DNA of 64,000 nucleotides from the NCBI RefSeq assembly GCF_026212465.1, contig NC_080049.1:35012885-35076884 (forward strand), in the 5' to 3' direction. Positions 1 through 11,098 of the stretch are shown here, one piece after another. The notes beneath the pieces are model-generated. The model did no database searches. It saw only the letters and a program-made list of their open reading frames with translations, and was not told where the DNA came from. This DNA comes from Amaranthus tricolor. Its lineage: Eukaryota > Streptophyta > Magnoliopsida > Caryophyllales > Amaranthaceae. Position 1 is the stretch's first letter. Each line of letters starts with the position of its first letter. Made by a program: the position numbers and the translations under genes.

Positions 1-232
1 TATGTGTCAATAATCCAGTCTTCTAATTGATGTTGTAGCTAGAGTATCATAAACTAATTTTCTATTGTGCTTGAAATTTCATATCCTCAGTTTTGGACCT
101 TTGGTGCTTGAAACACCTACAAAAGAAGAAAAATTGGTGCTGTTCTGACAAAATTACAGTCTACTCAACCAGTGAAAACTATTGCATAGAGTGTTTGTTG
201 TTTTCTAAATTTTTTGATTCTATTGCAACTTC

Positions 233-520
233 GTCGACTTAACCCTCAACCAAAAAAAAAAGCTAGCGGTTGAAGCCCCAAAGCTATTATATACTCGATC
301 ATGCCCCTTCATACGAGAGTCTTTTGGACTAAAAGTGTAGATGCAATACATGCCCTCCTCATACATAATGCTAAATATTCCATATGAAATGAGGAGTTAA
401 TAAAACTCAAACTCGTGACCCTTATGTCAAGTTGGCTTCTGATACCATGTCAAGATACTCAACATTGACAAGGAGCCTAACTCTCTGCTTAGCTTGTTCT
501 AACTTTGCAATAATATTGTA
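233..520 (-). mobile_element. TRIM/LTR-type remnant with tRNA-Met primer-binding site
   Basis: This lies in the intron upstream of the first visible CPBP protease exon. At about 437-447 the plus strand reads TTCTGATACCA, the reverse complement of the usual plant primer-binding site TGGTATCAGA for initiator tRNA-Met. It is followed at 448 by TGTCAAG, the expected start of an LTR on the minus strand. The middle part (CCCCTTCATACGAGAG, about 305-320) recurs in the copy at 31985-32285. A partial LTR-like stretch (ACTTAACCCTCAACC) lies near 238. I see no coding capacity. It is a short nonautonomous retroelement, and its exact ends are uncertain. Confidence 0.5.
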
Positions 521-695
521 GAAGCATAATTATCGACGGTAAATAATTCCCATCTTTATTTCAGTTTCAACTCAAAAGGACAACTAAAACGGCAACCAGT
601 TGTATTATTTGTTTTTTCAAATTGCTTCAGCTTGTCTGGTGACATAAACTAAGAAGCATGAGAGTGACAAACATTTTCTGTCAGTTGATTTTCAG

Positions 696-1475
696 GTGTG
701 GCATCTTGAGTTGATTATGGGTTTGGTTGTGTTAATATCCATGTCGAGGTATATATTACTAAAGACGTGGCCTGATTTTGCTGAATCAAGCGAAGCAGCC
801 AATAAACAGGTACTTATAGTTCCCCGATGTCCAAATAGGCTGCTAGCCATGATCAACGATCATTAACTGAATATACTCATCTCCTTCAGAAAATAAACGA
901 TTTAGTTAATCTTCTGCGTTTTCTGCTTCTAAAATTCAGGTCCTGACATCCCTAGAAGCATATGATTATCTGATTGTTGCCTTTCTTCCTGGAATTAGTG
1001 AGGTTAGGATAGAGAATACTTCTATAGCTTAAAAAATTTCTTGCATTCGATCATCAAATTGCGATAATCCTAGCTGTTGCGGTATCCAGGAACTACTTTT
1101 CCGGGGTGGAATGCTACCTCTTCTGGGGCTTACCTGGAAATCTGCTCTTGCAGTCGCAGCACTTTTTGGTGTTTTACACTTGGGGAGTGGCCGGAAGTCT
1201 TCCTTTGCTGTTTGGTACGCAATTTTTACACCGCGTCATTTCATTGATCTTCCTTCTGCTTACGTATGCGCCATTTCATGGTCTCTTCTTGGTCAATTGG
1301 TAGAAGTTGATGAACTTTCTCTTTCAGGGCAACGTTTGTAGGGCTTGCATATGGCTATGCCGCTATTGTGTCTTCGAGCTTGGTCGTCCCAATGGCATCT
1401 CATGCACTGAATAATCTCGTTGGTGCCGTGTTGTGGCGTCAGACATCGAGATCTTCTCAGCAAATATCTAGCTAA
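696..1475 (+). CDS. CPBP/CAAX-type intramembrane metalloprotease, 3' exons only
   Basis: The coding exons visible are 696-809, 940-1002, 1090-1214 and 1328-1475 (stop TAA 1473-1475). The gene's 5' part lies before the window. The joined protein contains all three CPBP (Abi/CAAX) signature motifs: EELLFR (EExxxR, across the 1002/1090 junction), FGVLHLG (FxxxH) and HALNN (HxxxN). The E and H residues are the expected zinc-binding and catalytic residues of this membrane-embedded protease family. Plant members are often plastid or endomembrane proteins; which one applies cannot be judged without the N-terminus. Hydrophobic segments surround the motifs, as expected for a multi-pass protein. Splice sites are canonical GT-AG. 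Bases 1-695 look like intron with a retroelement remnant; I did not find a convincing further exon there. The family call is firm. Substrate and location are unknown. Confidence 0.85.
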
Positions 1476-1939
1476 TATAGTGGTGAATGTACATGCTGTT
1501 CTAAGTTGAACCAGGCAAATGGTTGTTGCATATTGTGTATTGATATCTGATCTTGTGAAGATAATTGACTTCACTTCTATAGTGATCAGTATTCACTAAT
1601 TTATCTTGTAGGACTTGTTCTTCTTATAGAAAAATATATTCAAGTTTGTTCTTGTTAGATTCGTTATTTACATTTATCTAACGCTTATAATTTTTAGCTA
1701 TGCATAGTTTAAGATATTATCATGTCTAGATAGTATCTCATCTTCTTGTAATATGTTACTCTTCCAGTCTTCCATACTGTTATGAGTAAAATTAATCGTT
1801 GAAATCTCCCTGAAATTTGTCAGATTTTGTGAATGTGGCATGGATTGCAAAAATATTTTAAGTTGTTATGGGCCAAATTGGGAAAAATTTTACCTAGTTG
1901 GTTTAGGTTTAATTTTAACTGTAACACATATGTATTGAA
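1476..1939. other. 3' flank of the protease gene, nothing else seen
   Basis: This is AT-rich sequence between the protease stop codon and the Mutator-like element. It should include the 3' UTR. No conserved ORF or RNA gene was recognised. Confidence 0.4.
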
Positions 1940-2209
1940 ATTGAATTCACAATTCTTAAACTTCGTCGCTTTTTTTATTTTATCGTCACCCCTATGGTAA
2001 TGAATTGACAATAATGTCTCTGAACTTAAAATTTCCATAAAACACTCCAATCACACTCATTAACACTTTTATCACTCTAAAAACACCAAATTAAAATTTA
2101 AAATTTGTAGAGCTAAAGCTAAGGAAAACAAAACGTAAAGAACAAATCGAGGTAAGTTTTAATCGAATTAATATGTAAATTGTTTTTTTTAAAAAAATAC
2201 GAAGAACAA

Positions 2210-2262
2210 GTCGCACAAAACGTGCGACTAGACCGCGGTTCAGTCGCATGTTTTTTGCAACT
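2210..2262. repeat. Left subterminal 33-bp repeats of the MULE
   Basis: The imperfect palindrome GTCGCACAAAACGTGCGAC sits at 2210-2228. A decayed second copy begins at 2243 (GTCGCATG...TTGCAAC), 33 bp after the first. The same unit occurs three times at the right end of the element. Confidence 0.75.
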
Positions 2263-2805
2263 TGCATTTTCAATTTTAAAAAAAATTTAATATTTGCCAT
2301 TTATGTTATTAATTAGTAATAATTAATATTTACGTTATTAAATTATATTTGTAATAATAATTAATTTAATATTATTTTTATTAATAATAATTAATGTTTA
2401 TGTTCATAAATTATGTTTGTTAATTAATTATAATTATTATTATAATTTTTAAAAAAAATAATTATAATGATATAATAATAATATAATTATATTAATAATT
2501 ATTAAATAATATAATATATTAATTAAATATTTGTTAATTTAACTTATTAATCTAATAAATATTATTTTTAAATGTTTATTAGTTATTGTTAAATGTTTAT
2601 TATTTGTAACAATTTTTATTTGTTATTATTTATAATAATAATTAATTTAATATTGCTTTTAAATGTTTATTAGATATTCTTAAATGTTTATTAAATTAAT
2701 CATGAATTAATATTTGAAATAATTTTCATTTGGTATTAATGTAGTTAACTTAATGTAATATTTGATTATTTAATTTATTATTAATAGTTAATTAAATTGT
2801 AGTAA

Positions 2806-4866
2806 ATGGTTGGAAACGAAGAAAGAGGAAAGGGATTTTTCAGAAAGTTATTAAGCGAAAGTAGTTCTAGGCCTACCATACTGGGAGGGGACCCTCATGA
2901 GAGGGGGATACGGGTTCCGCTAGGCGGGCTAGGCAGGAACAGGCGGCCAGACATAGTCAAGCCCAACGTTCGAGTACGCTGCACTAAGTGCGTACTCACT
3001 TTGATGACTAGACTAGCCTCCAGAGTAATTCGAGGGGCTCCAGTTCCGATGATAGTGATTGTGAAGGCTCCGTTGGTCAGCCAGTCGATTGGACTGTCGT
3101 GCGCGGGCATGCCGATAAGTTCGCACGGGCAAGCCCTAGTAATCCAGGCGCTTCTGATCATGCAGAAGACAGCCAGGTAGACAATGCGGCTCCAGGGGGG
3201 AGGAGGCGCCCACAGTCCGGTGGAACGGACTCACTGATCACATCGCCTCAGCCTGGGGGCCCCATTGACGCACGATTGATACCCAGCTATGGGGGGCACA
3301 TAGCTAAGGTCGTTTTTTAGGGCTTTGAGCATACGCCTCCGATTTTGGAGTGTCGTATCAGGAAGAAGCCGCTAGAGGATATCATCAGATTGCAAGATAT
3401 GTCTGATGAGCTATATAGAGTTCTACCTTCCACTCTCCTCGGTCGTCTGCCGTACGTTATGCACCAGCACATCGATAGGGCTTTAATTTCGACCTTTGTG
3501 GAGAGGTGGCAGCCGGATACCAACACCTTCCACATGCCCTGGGGGGAGATGACTATTATGTTGCATGACGTGCAACGAATTTTAGGCATTGGCATTAATG
3601 GTTCACTGCCGGCTGAACCCGCTAATGGTGACTGGAAGCTCGCGTTGGCCGGTCTGTTTGGAGAGCCCATGTTCGAGCTGCGGAGGAAGGGGTACTTCAC
3701 CAGCGGGCGCATCAACGTTGGGGAAGTTATGCACATGTGCCACCGGTCTCAGGCTTTAGAGACACAGTGTACGGCCTACTACATGGCTATCGTTGGTTCG
3801 ACACTACTTGTGGATAAGACCAGGACTGGGATGCGACCTCACCTTATACTAACTATGAACGCCGATCAAGATGAGATCGCTTGGGGTGCAGTGACCCTGG
3901 CATATTTGTATCACTAATTGAGTATGGCGTCTAGGGTTGGTTGTAAGACCATTACCGGTTGTCTTACATTGCTCCAGAAATGGATATACGAGTACTTTCC
4001 GGCCTTTCACCCCCATCCTCGTCAAGCTGATGTGCCTAACAAGACCAGGGTGGAGATGTGGTCCACGCAAAAGCCAGTTCGTGACCTGAGCAGGCTGAGA
4101 CAGTGTAGGAGTATTTTGGATTCCATGACAGAGACACAGAAATTGTACATAACATCACACTTTGTTATGCATTTTATTTTAATTTAAGAGTAAATTGTTT
4201 ATGCTAATTTTTCTTGTAAGCAGGTGGAATGAACTCCATACAATACTTCTCCTAGGGCATTACTAAATGAGCACCCACACACCATGTTTATCGGGGTATC
4301 ACCTGTTTTGATATAGTGGAGGTGTATTTGCCCGAAAGGACAGTATACTTCTCCTAGGTTTTGTACAGGTTATTCCTCCCCCTTCTTTGAGGCCTACCCA
4401 AGCTCTGCGACCGGCACTGGTACCTATTCCGTCACCTTTGCTTGTACGTCTATTTACATGAAGGCATGGAGTAGGTTCCCTTATTGTGTCCGCGTTGGTG
4501 ACCAGGAACTTTCTCGGGCATCTGTTCCATCGGAGGCTGTTCGTGATACGTTGACTGGTTTAGAGTGTGCTCCCACCCATTTTTCCTCCCCGGCGAAGGA
4601 CCTAGTGCTTGTTTTGGTGCAGTTGATAGCAGAGTTGGATACGTTAGTGTTTCTTTTTATATGTTTCCTTTTATCTGTTTTCATAGCTTAAATAGTGTTA
4701 ACTATCTTGCTTAAACTTTTTTTTTTGTTTTTTACAGTTTGCTAATGAATTTCCAAGTCGACTCGCGCCGCTGATCAGGATGCCTGCCATCGCGGATATG
4801 ACCCCTCGGGAACGACAGACTGCTGATCTTTACATGGAAGAAGTTAGAGATTTATTTGCCGAATGA
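2806..4866 (+). pseudogene. Plant mobile domain (PMD/MAIN-like) gene, broken, inside the MULE
   Basis: The recognisable part runs in one frame from about 3321 to 3914 and then, after an in-frame TAA at 3915-3917, straight on into MASRVGCKTI and WIYEYFPAFHPHP. These are typical of the plant mobile domain shared by MAIN/MAIL1 proteins and many transposons. The stop probably replaced a CAA codon (YHQ to YH-stop). Upstream (2806-3320) a G-, R- and P-rich N-terminal region is split between frames. Further exons follow at about 4224-4370 (containing CFDIVEVYLPERT) and 4371-4640 (containing YCVRVGDQEL and, in another frame, VDWFRVCSHPFFLPGEG). The last exon is 4739-4866, ending DLYMEEVRDLFAE then TGA. 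Several frameshifts and the stop make it nonfunctional. MAIN-type proteins act in transposon silencing and meristem maintenance; MULE-borne copies have no settled role. Confidence 0.8.
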
Positions 4867-5050
4867 CAAACTTTTACAGGGCACGACCCTTCATAGATAT
4901 TGGTTTTTGTAATTATGAACTATTTGTTGGTGTTGTGTTGTATTTATAAAATCTTCGAATTGTTTACGTTAATTTACAACAATGCTCATTATATTTTTTC
5001 ATTAATACATTCATCTATACATGTTGAATACTACATACAATCATAAATTT

Positions 5051-5832
5051 TTACCTACATGTTCTACTTTTAGAACCTGGTCGGGTAGTGTTATTTAAGT
5101 TATGCAAATCACCCTTAATATTACCATAGTGGTGATATCTTAAATACAAACTAACTCTTGAACGTCCTTCTTTTTGTTTATATGAAGCACATGTAAATTG
5201 AAAGCCAATTCCTATTGCAATCTCATCGGCCCAAGCATGTAATTCATCTAAAGAATCAAATTCTCTATCCGTAATAAATCTACCAGAGTAATCTACATTG
5301 TCCCCTAAATTTTCATAGTCCTGTAAATGTAACATAAATTTACAATCAATAATAAATAGTATTTAAATTATAAAATAAATATTTAGGTAAATAAAATACA
5401 TATAAAATAAAATAATTTAAATAATACTAAAATATAAAATAATTTAAATAAATTACTAGAACATAAATTATAAATTAAATAAATTACTACAACATAATTG
5501 TAAATTACTACAATAATTTAAATAAAAAATTAAAAATATTTTAAATAGTATAATTAACAACAATATAAATTATCAAATAAAATAATATACTACAACATAT
5601 ACAAAATATAAATTAAATATAAATTAATTTAAATAAATAAGAGGGAAAAAAAATAAAAAATTGCAGTCGCACAAAACGTGCGACTAGGTCACGGTTGGGT
5701 CGCACAAAACGTGCGATTGGGCTTTAGTTGAGTCGCACAAAACGTGCAACTGCAATTTTTTTTTCTAAAAAAAACCATTCGAATCGATTAAAATACGTAC
5801 GAATCGGATTCATAGTCATTTTGGTTAGCCAT
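5051..5832 (-). pseudogene. FAR1-like N-terminal domain fragment in the MULE
   Basis: Two minus-strand exons join in phase: 5832-5797 (ATG start, MANQNDYESDSY) and 5320-5051, with donor GTATTT and acceptor TTTACAG. The product is about 101 residues: an acidic start, then FITDREFDSLDELHAWADEI and a stretch reading IGIGFQFTCASYKQ, then a basic end SKSRTC. This matches the start of the FAR1-like or MULE-transposase N-terminal domain (an alpha-beta fold before the zinc ligands). A GTAAAA donor overlaps the last codons, so this may be only the first exons of a transposase gene whose rest was deleted. The reading frame is open, unlike the PMD gene on the other strand. I cannot say whether it is expressed. 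Confidence 0.5.
5666..5750. repeat. Right subterminal 33-bp repeats of the MULE
   Basis: Three copies of GTCGCACAAAACGTGCGAC (last bases vary) begin at 5666, 5699 and 5732, so the period is exactly 33 bp. They mirror the two copies near the left end. Each core is an inverted repeat able to form a short hairpin. Confidence 0.8.
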
Positions 5833-6178
5833 TGTAAATCCATTTCAACTTTTAGCTTGTTTTAACTCAGAGAGCGTTTTTAGAGAGATTTTAGAGAGAT
5901 GTTACTGTATTTGAGTTCGTATATTATGCAGGGGCGATATTGGGAATTCAATATATATAGGATGGCGGTAAAAGTGTTTGGGATTTCATTTCCTACGCTT
6001 TAGCTCCACAAATTTTTAATGTTTTGATTCAATGTTTTTAGAGTGAAAAAAATGTTATTGAGTAAGATTGAAGTGTGTTAAACAAATTTTAAGTCTAGAG
6101 GCATTTTCATCATTTCATTAAAATAGAGATGACGATAAAATGAAAAGGGTGACGGAGTTTAATAATGCCCATTGAATT

Positions 6179-7139
6179 TTGATCGGGCCAAAGTCGTGTT
6201 GTGGAAATAATACTCTTTTGACACCAACGTAATTACAACGAAAGTTAAGACAAGCGAATATTGAATTACAACGAGCTTGAAAAGCAAAATGAAGAAGATA
6301 ATACTATTATGTGATTTGAATGGCATTGTAGGAGGATCTCCTTCTTGAAGCAATACTTTTCCGCTTCAGTGTCTTGGAAATGTAATTTAAAATTTGTTTC
6401 AAGATACAAATATACAATGAATGTTAGTGACGAATTTGACACACTTACAATACTCAATGATCGGTTTTTAAATGGAAGAAACGATAACAATTTTCTCAAT
6501 GAAATTTTGTAAGGTTTTCATTGAGAAGCCTTGTCGTAGCCTCGACGATCCATGGCTATTGCAATTGGATAATCAATTTCTTACTCAATGGAGATAGCTT
6601 TGCGGTTGCCACAAGCTGCGATTAGGCATGGTAAAAGTTAATTCAACTAAAACCTAAATTAAAATTTACTGTTTTTGGTTGAGATATTAACCCATTCAAT
6701 AAATGTGTCGACTTGACTTGATCAGATCATTAAATGAGTTAAGAGTAAGGTTGAAATCCTATGAAATAACTCCTTACAAAGCTCTTAATTCTCTTTTTAA
6801 TTTTTGTTGTGTGTGCTTCTATCATTTTGTGTTTGTTCAATCGTATAAATACGGCCTGGACCTAGACCTGCCCTAATAAAAACAAATTAAATACAAATTC
6901 CTGTTAAGGAACCAAATTACCGAATAGTCAAGTCGGATCAGAATTTTTTTAAAACAACCCTAACCACTAGTGAACAGTTGGCAGTTCCTATTTACAACCC
7001 ATAACTCGTTCACGTGCTAGTTGCTATCATATGCAATTGCAAATTTCATAGGCATTGTTTCAGCAACAGATATAATAAAAGTTGCTAAATGACAAAAGTG
7101 CTCATTTAACTCAGATCTCTACAACACTAACTTAACTAA
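6179..7139. other. Intergenic, nothing recognised
   Basis: This is AT-rich sequence between the MULE target duplication and the NPGR1-like gene. Short ORFs on both strands resemble no known protein. Part of it may be promoter of the downstream gene. Confidence 0.4.
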
Positions 7140-7915
7140 GCTTATGGGGTTTCTCTAATTTCTTTCTACTTTTGGGTTTTCCCTAATTTCTTTCCACATT
7201 TCTGGGTTTTCCCTAATTTCTTTATAGTACATTTCTGGGTTGTTTTCATTCTTTTGCTTTCTTACAAAAAGAAAAAGAAAGAAAGAGAGAAAAAGATAAA
7301 GTCTTTGTAATTTAAACATTCAAAATTAAGGGTATTGTAGCTCACAAGCCATTGAATAGTGAGAAACTGAAATATTCTTTCTTATGGAAAAGTAGCTTTC
7401 ATGGCAGCAGGTGAATACTGAGTTACTCCAGTTTTTGGTGGTAAGTGAAAGTCTCAGACTTTGTTTTTTTCTGTATCTTTTGGCTTCTTCTCTTTTAACT
7501 TAATTGCAATTTTGTACCTAATTCTTCTATTAGCCTTTTGTCTCCAACCTCTCTTTATTACTGGGATTTTTCTGGGAAATTTTGTTCTATTCAGTTCAAA
7601 TTTGAATGTTTTTTCATGCCCATTTGATCTGAATTCTATCTACTTTTTTATATCACTAATTTTAGAAATGTAATGTGAAAACCCTCTTGAAAGATCTAAA
7701 CTTTTTACACATTTGATATTTGAATTCATTGCATAAGTCTGACTATATTTACAAATGCACATTATTGCAGACTTTTCAACTGAAGGATTGAATTTAATTA
7801 TTGGGTTAATTTGGACCTCAACAAGTAGTTGAATTATAGTTGGGTTGGTTTGGTAGAGGGTCAATATTTACTGCCTTTTGAGGTTGTGTATGTGTGCTTA
7901 GAGAAGAGGGAAAAA
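7140..7915 (+). promoter_or_regulatory. 5' region of NPGR1-like gene with short tandem repeat and possible leader intron
   Basis: Three to four imperfect copies of a unit of about 28 bp (GGGTTTTCCCTAATTTCTTT) lie at 7145-7250 and are followed by a purine-rich tract. A donor-like GGTAAGTG at about 7440 suggests that the 5' UTR contains an intron ending near the start codon at 7916. No clear TATA box was fixed, and the transcription start is not known. Confidence 0.3.
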
Positions 7916-10900
7916 ATGCTGTGTGCTTGCTCAGGAGAGCAATTCAGATTTGAGGAGCCTGCTCCTCTGTCACCGGAGTCGTTGGCCACTAGGGATTTCT
8001 CGGTAAGCGGCCTGTCGTCGAGGACGGGTGATTTGAAGAGTGTTTCTTCAAGGACTACCGGAGATTTGGGGTCAAAGTATGAAGATGCCCATGTTGATGA
8101 AGTTGAATCCACGTTGAAGGAAGCTCTTTCATTAAACTATGAGGTACAATTTCAACTTTCTTTTGATTGGGTAGTTCTGATATAATTAACTTGTTGATTG
8201 AAAACGACCTCTTTGTTATCATTGAATTGGTAAGGTTGCGTATATCTGACCTTTCAACCCGCTTAGGTGGGAGCTACTTGACGGTATTGGGGCAATGAAA
8301 GGTGGTTGTTGTGGTTTGATTAGGTCTTAATGGTGTCTTTTAGACAATGGTGTATTGGTACTATGTCCTGTTTTTTATATTTGTTTTCATTCTTTAAGCC
8401 CTGTAAATGGACTGAAAACTGGGTGAACATTTCAACTTTCTTTGATTGGGTGCTTTGTGATTTAATTTAATGGTCTATTGGACAACCACTTTGCTATCAC
8501 TACCGATGGTAAGCTTGCATACATGTGACCCTCAAATTCAGCCTAGGTGGGAGCTAATTAATGGTAGTAGATTGTTGTTGTGATTTGATTAGGTCTTAAT
8601 GGTGTCATTTATATGATTATGTATTGTTAATATGACCTTTTTATATATTTGCCTCCTATTTTTAAGCTCAAAAATGGGACTGAAAGTTGGGGAATATTTC
8701 AAATGATACTTGTAATTCAGTTTAAGGATCAATCAGAAAGAACCTCATAATTATCACTAACAAGAATAGGGTTGCATACAATTCATAGTGTAAAAACAAG
8801 GCTGCATCGCATCTTATTGGCCGCATTGTGAAGGTTTTCAAAATAAATGAACCGATATATCTCTCATTGTAAAGGCGTAAATTAACCGCGTTTTGGGCCG
8901 TATCAAGGGATATTTTATGATTTCGACCGATATTTAGGCGTTACGATAACCACATTAATTCTGTTACCGCATCAACGTTCCGTTATCGCGATCGCGACCG
9001 TTACCGCATTTTTACACTATGGCATACATTCAACTCTAAATCCCACCAAGCGGGACGCTACTTATTTACATTGAGATGATGAAGATTTTGTTGTGGTGGT
9101 TTGATTATGTCTTAATGGTGTTTGTTGGACAATGTTGTATTGTTAGTATGTCCTTTTTTTTTTATGTTTGTTTTCATTTTTAAGCTCAGAAAGAACTGAA
9201 ATTTGGGCGAACATTTTTAACAGGAAGCTAGAGCTTTATTGGGTAGGATAGAATATCAAAAAGGGAACTTTGATGCTGCTCTACAGCTTTTCCAAGGCAT
9301 TGACATTAAGGTATTAACCCCAAAGATGATTAATGCAATTACAGAGCGCACTCGACCTCGAAAAGTAAAATCCAAAGGTAATAATCCGCTTGCTGGTGTA
9401 ATGTCTTGGCATTCCGTCAGTCTTCTTCTCGAGGCCATTCTACTAAAATCTAAGGTCTTGCAAGAGCTTGGAAAAATTGCAGGTACTTTCTTATGGTATT
9501 TATAGAAGTATTGTATGATGTATAGAATGTGTTATGTACAGAACTTTATGATTTATCATGAAAATAAAGACCCACCATTACAATCTAATCTATTTGTTCT
9601 ATGCTGTCATTAATGATCTACCAGAGGCTGCTCAGGAGTGCAAAATGATTGTGGACATAGTTGAATCTGCATTACCTAATGGAATGCCGGAAAAAATCAG
9701 TAACGATAATAGGATGCAAGAAATGTTTCACAAAGCACTGGAATTGCTTCCTAAACTTTGGACGGAAGCAGGGTGTCTTGATGAAGCGATTGTAGCATAT
9801 CGTCGAGCTCTTGTAAAGCACTGGAATTTGGATTCTTCCAAATTAGCTCGTGCCCAAAAGGACTTAGCTGTTATATTAATTTATGGAGGTATTGAAGTGA
9901 GCCTTCCCCCTCAATTACAAATATGGGGTCCAGCTACCCCTCGGAATAATCTCGAAGAAGCAATTCTTTTGCTGTTTATCCTAGTTAGAAAAGCAACTTG
10001 CAAAGAGATCGAATGGGATCAAGAAATCATGGACCATCTCTCGTTTGCTTTGTCTATGTGTAGTGGTTTTGAGTTTCTCGCTCATCATGTGGAGCTAGTT
10101 CTTCCAGGAATCTACGACAGAGCCGAGAGATGGTACTTTCTTGCTCTATGTCATAGTGCTGCCGGACAGAACAAGACAGCCTTAGATCTAGTGAGGAAGA
10201 TTACAGGACACTCTGAATCAAAGCACAAACCCCACATCCCTTCACTTTTGTTGGGAGCAAAACTTTGTGCGGACGATCCAACGCTTGCCCAAGAAGGGAT
10301 AACTTATTGCCGCAAAGTTTTTGATTTGGCTGGTGATGGAAACAAACATTTTGAGGCTCAAGCTCATAAGTTCCTCGGGATTTGCTACTCAAATGCTGCT
10401 AGAACCTCCATATCAAACTCAGAGAGAGAGATGTTTCGGAAGGGCTCACTAAAGGCCCTAAAAAAAGCCGCTTCAATCGCAAAGGATGACCCTGAATTGG
10501 TGTTCAACCTAGGGCTGGAAAATGCTGCACAGAGAAATCTTGATGCTAGTTTCGGCTACACCAAGTCGTACTCCAGTATGATGGCTGGCAGTTCAGGGAG
10601 GGGGTGGAAGCTTCTGGCTCTAGTAGCTTCTGCACAACAGCAATACGAAGACGCAGAAGACATAGTTGATATTGCATTGGATGAAACCACTGGTACCGAT
10701 CAGCTGCAACTTTTGAGACTGAAGGCTGTTCTACAGATAGCTCAAGATAATCCCAAGCAAGCTATAGAGAACTATGTGCTTCTGTTGGCTCAGATTCAAG
10801 CAGCAAAGAAGAATGATACTCGGACACCTTTTCCGAAGGTAAGTGGATTTTCTGATTTTAGTTTGACCTTCTACCGTATTACTCGCATCCGACTGATATT

Positions 10901-11021
10901 TTCATTGTTTTTGTTTATATTATTAATATATTTGGACATTAAGGAACATTCACCTGTCTCACATGCTATCTGCACCATGTTCAGCACCTGGTGGCTATTT
11001 TAATATTGATTTGTATATGGA

Positions 11022-11098
<77 letters not shown>

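Larger units (their letters stand above)
1948..6170. mobile_element. Mutator-like element (MULE) with long terminal inverted repeats
   Basis: The left end (1948-about 2130) and the reverse complement of the right end (about 5990-6170) align without gaps from the boundary for the first 22 bases and then as diverged copies for roughly 180 bp. Shared blocks include TCACTCTAAAAACA, ACTTAAAATTT and GAGCTAAAGC. The flanks carry ATTGAATT at 1940-1947 and again at 6171-6178, which fits the 8-9 bp target duplication of Mutator elements. Inside are a plant-mobile-domain pseudogene (+), a FAR1-like two-exon fragment (-) and 33-bp subterminal repeats at both ends. No full MURA transposase was found, so it would depend on another element to move. 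The AT-rich spacers (2280-2800 and 5340-5660) hold nothing recognisable. Confidence 0.8.

Noticed and set aside
91..160. Possible upstream exon of the CPBP protease (FGPLVLETPTKEEKL) after a CAG at 90
   Set aside because: An acceptor is present but no convincing donor or phase fit to the exon at 696 could be shown.
3345..3917. A 190-residue ORF as a functional plant mobile domain gene
   Set aside because: It ends at an in-frame stop in the middle of the domain, and the flanking exons are frameshifted.
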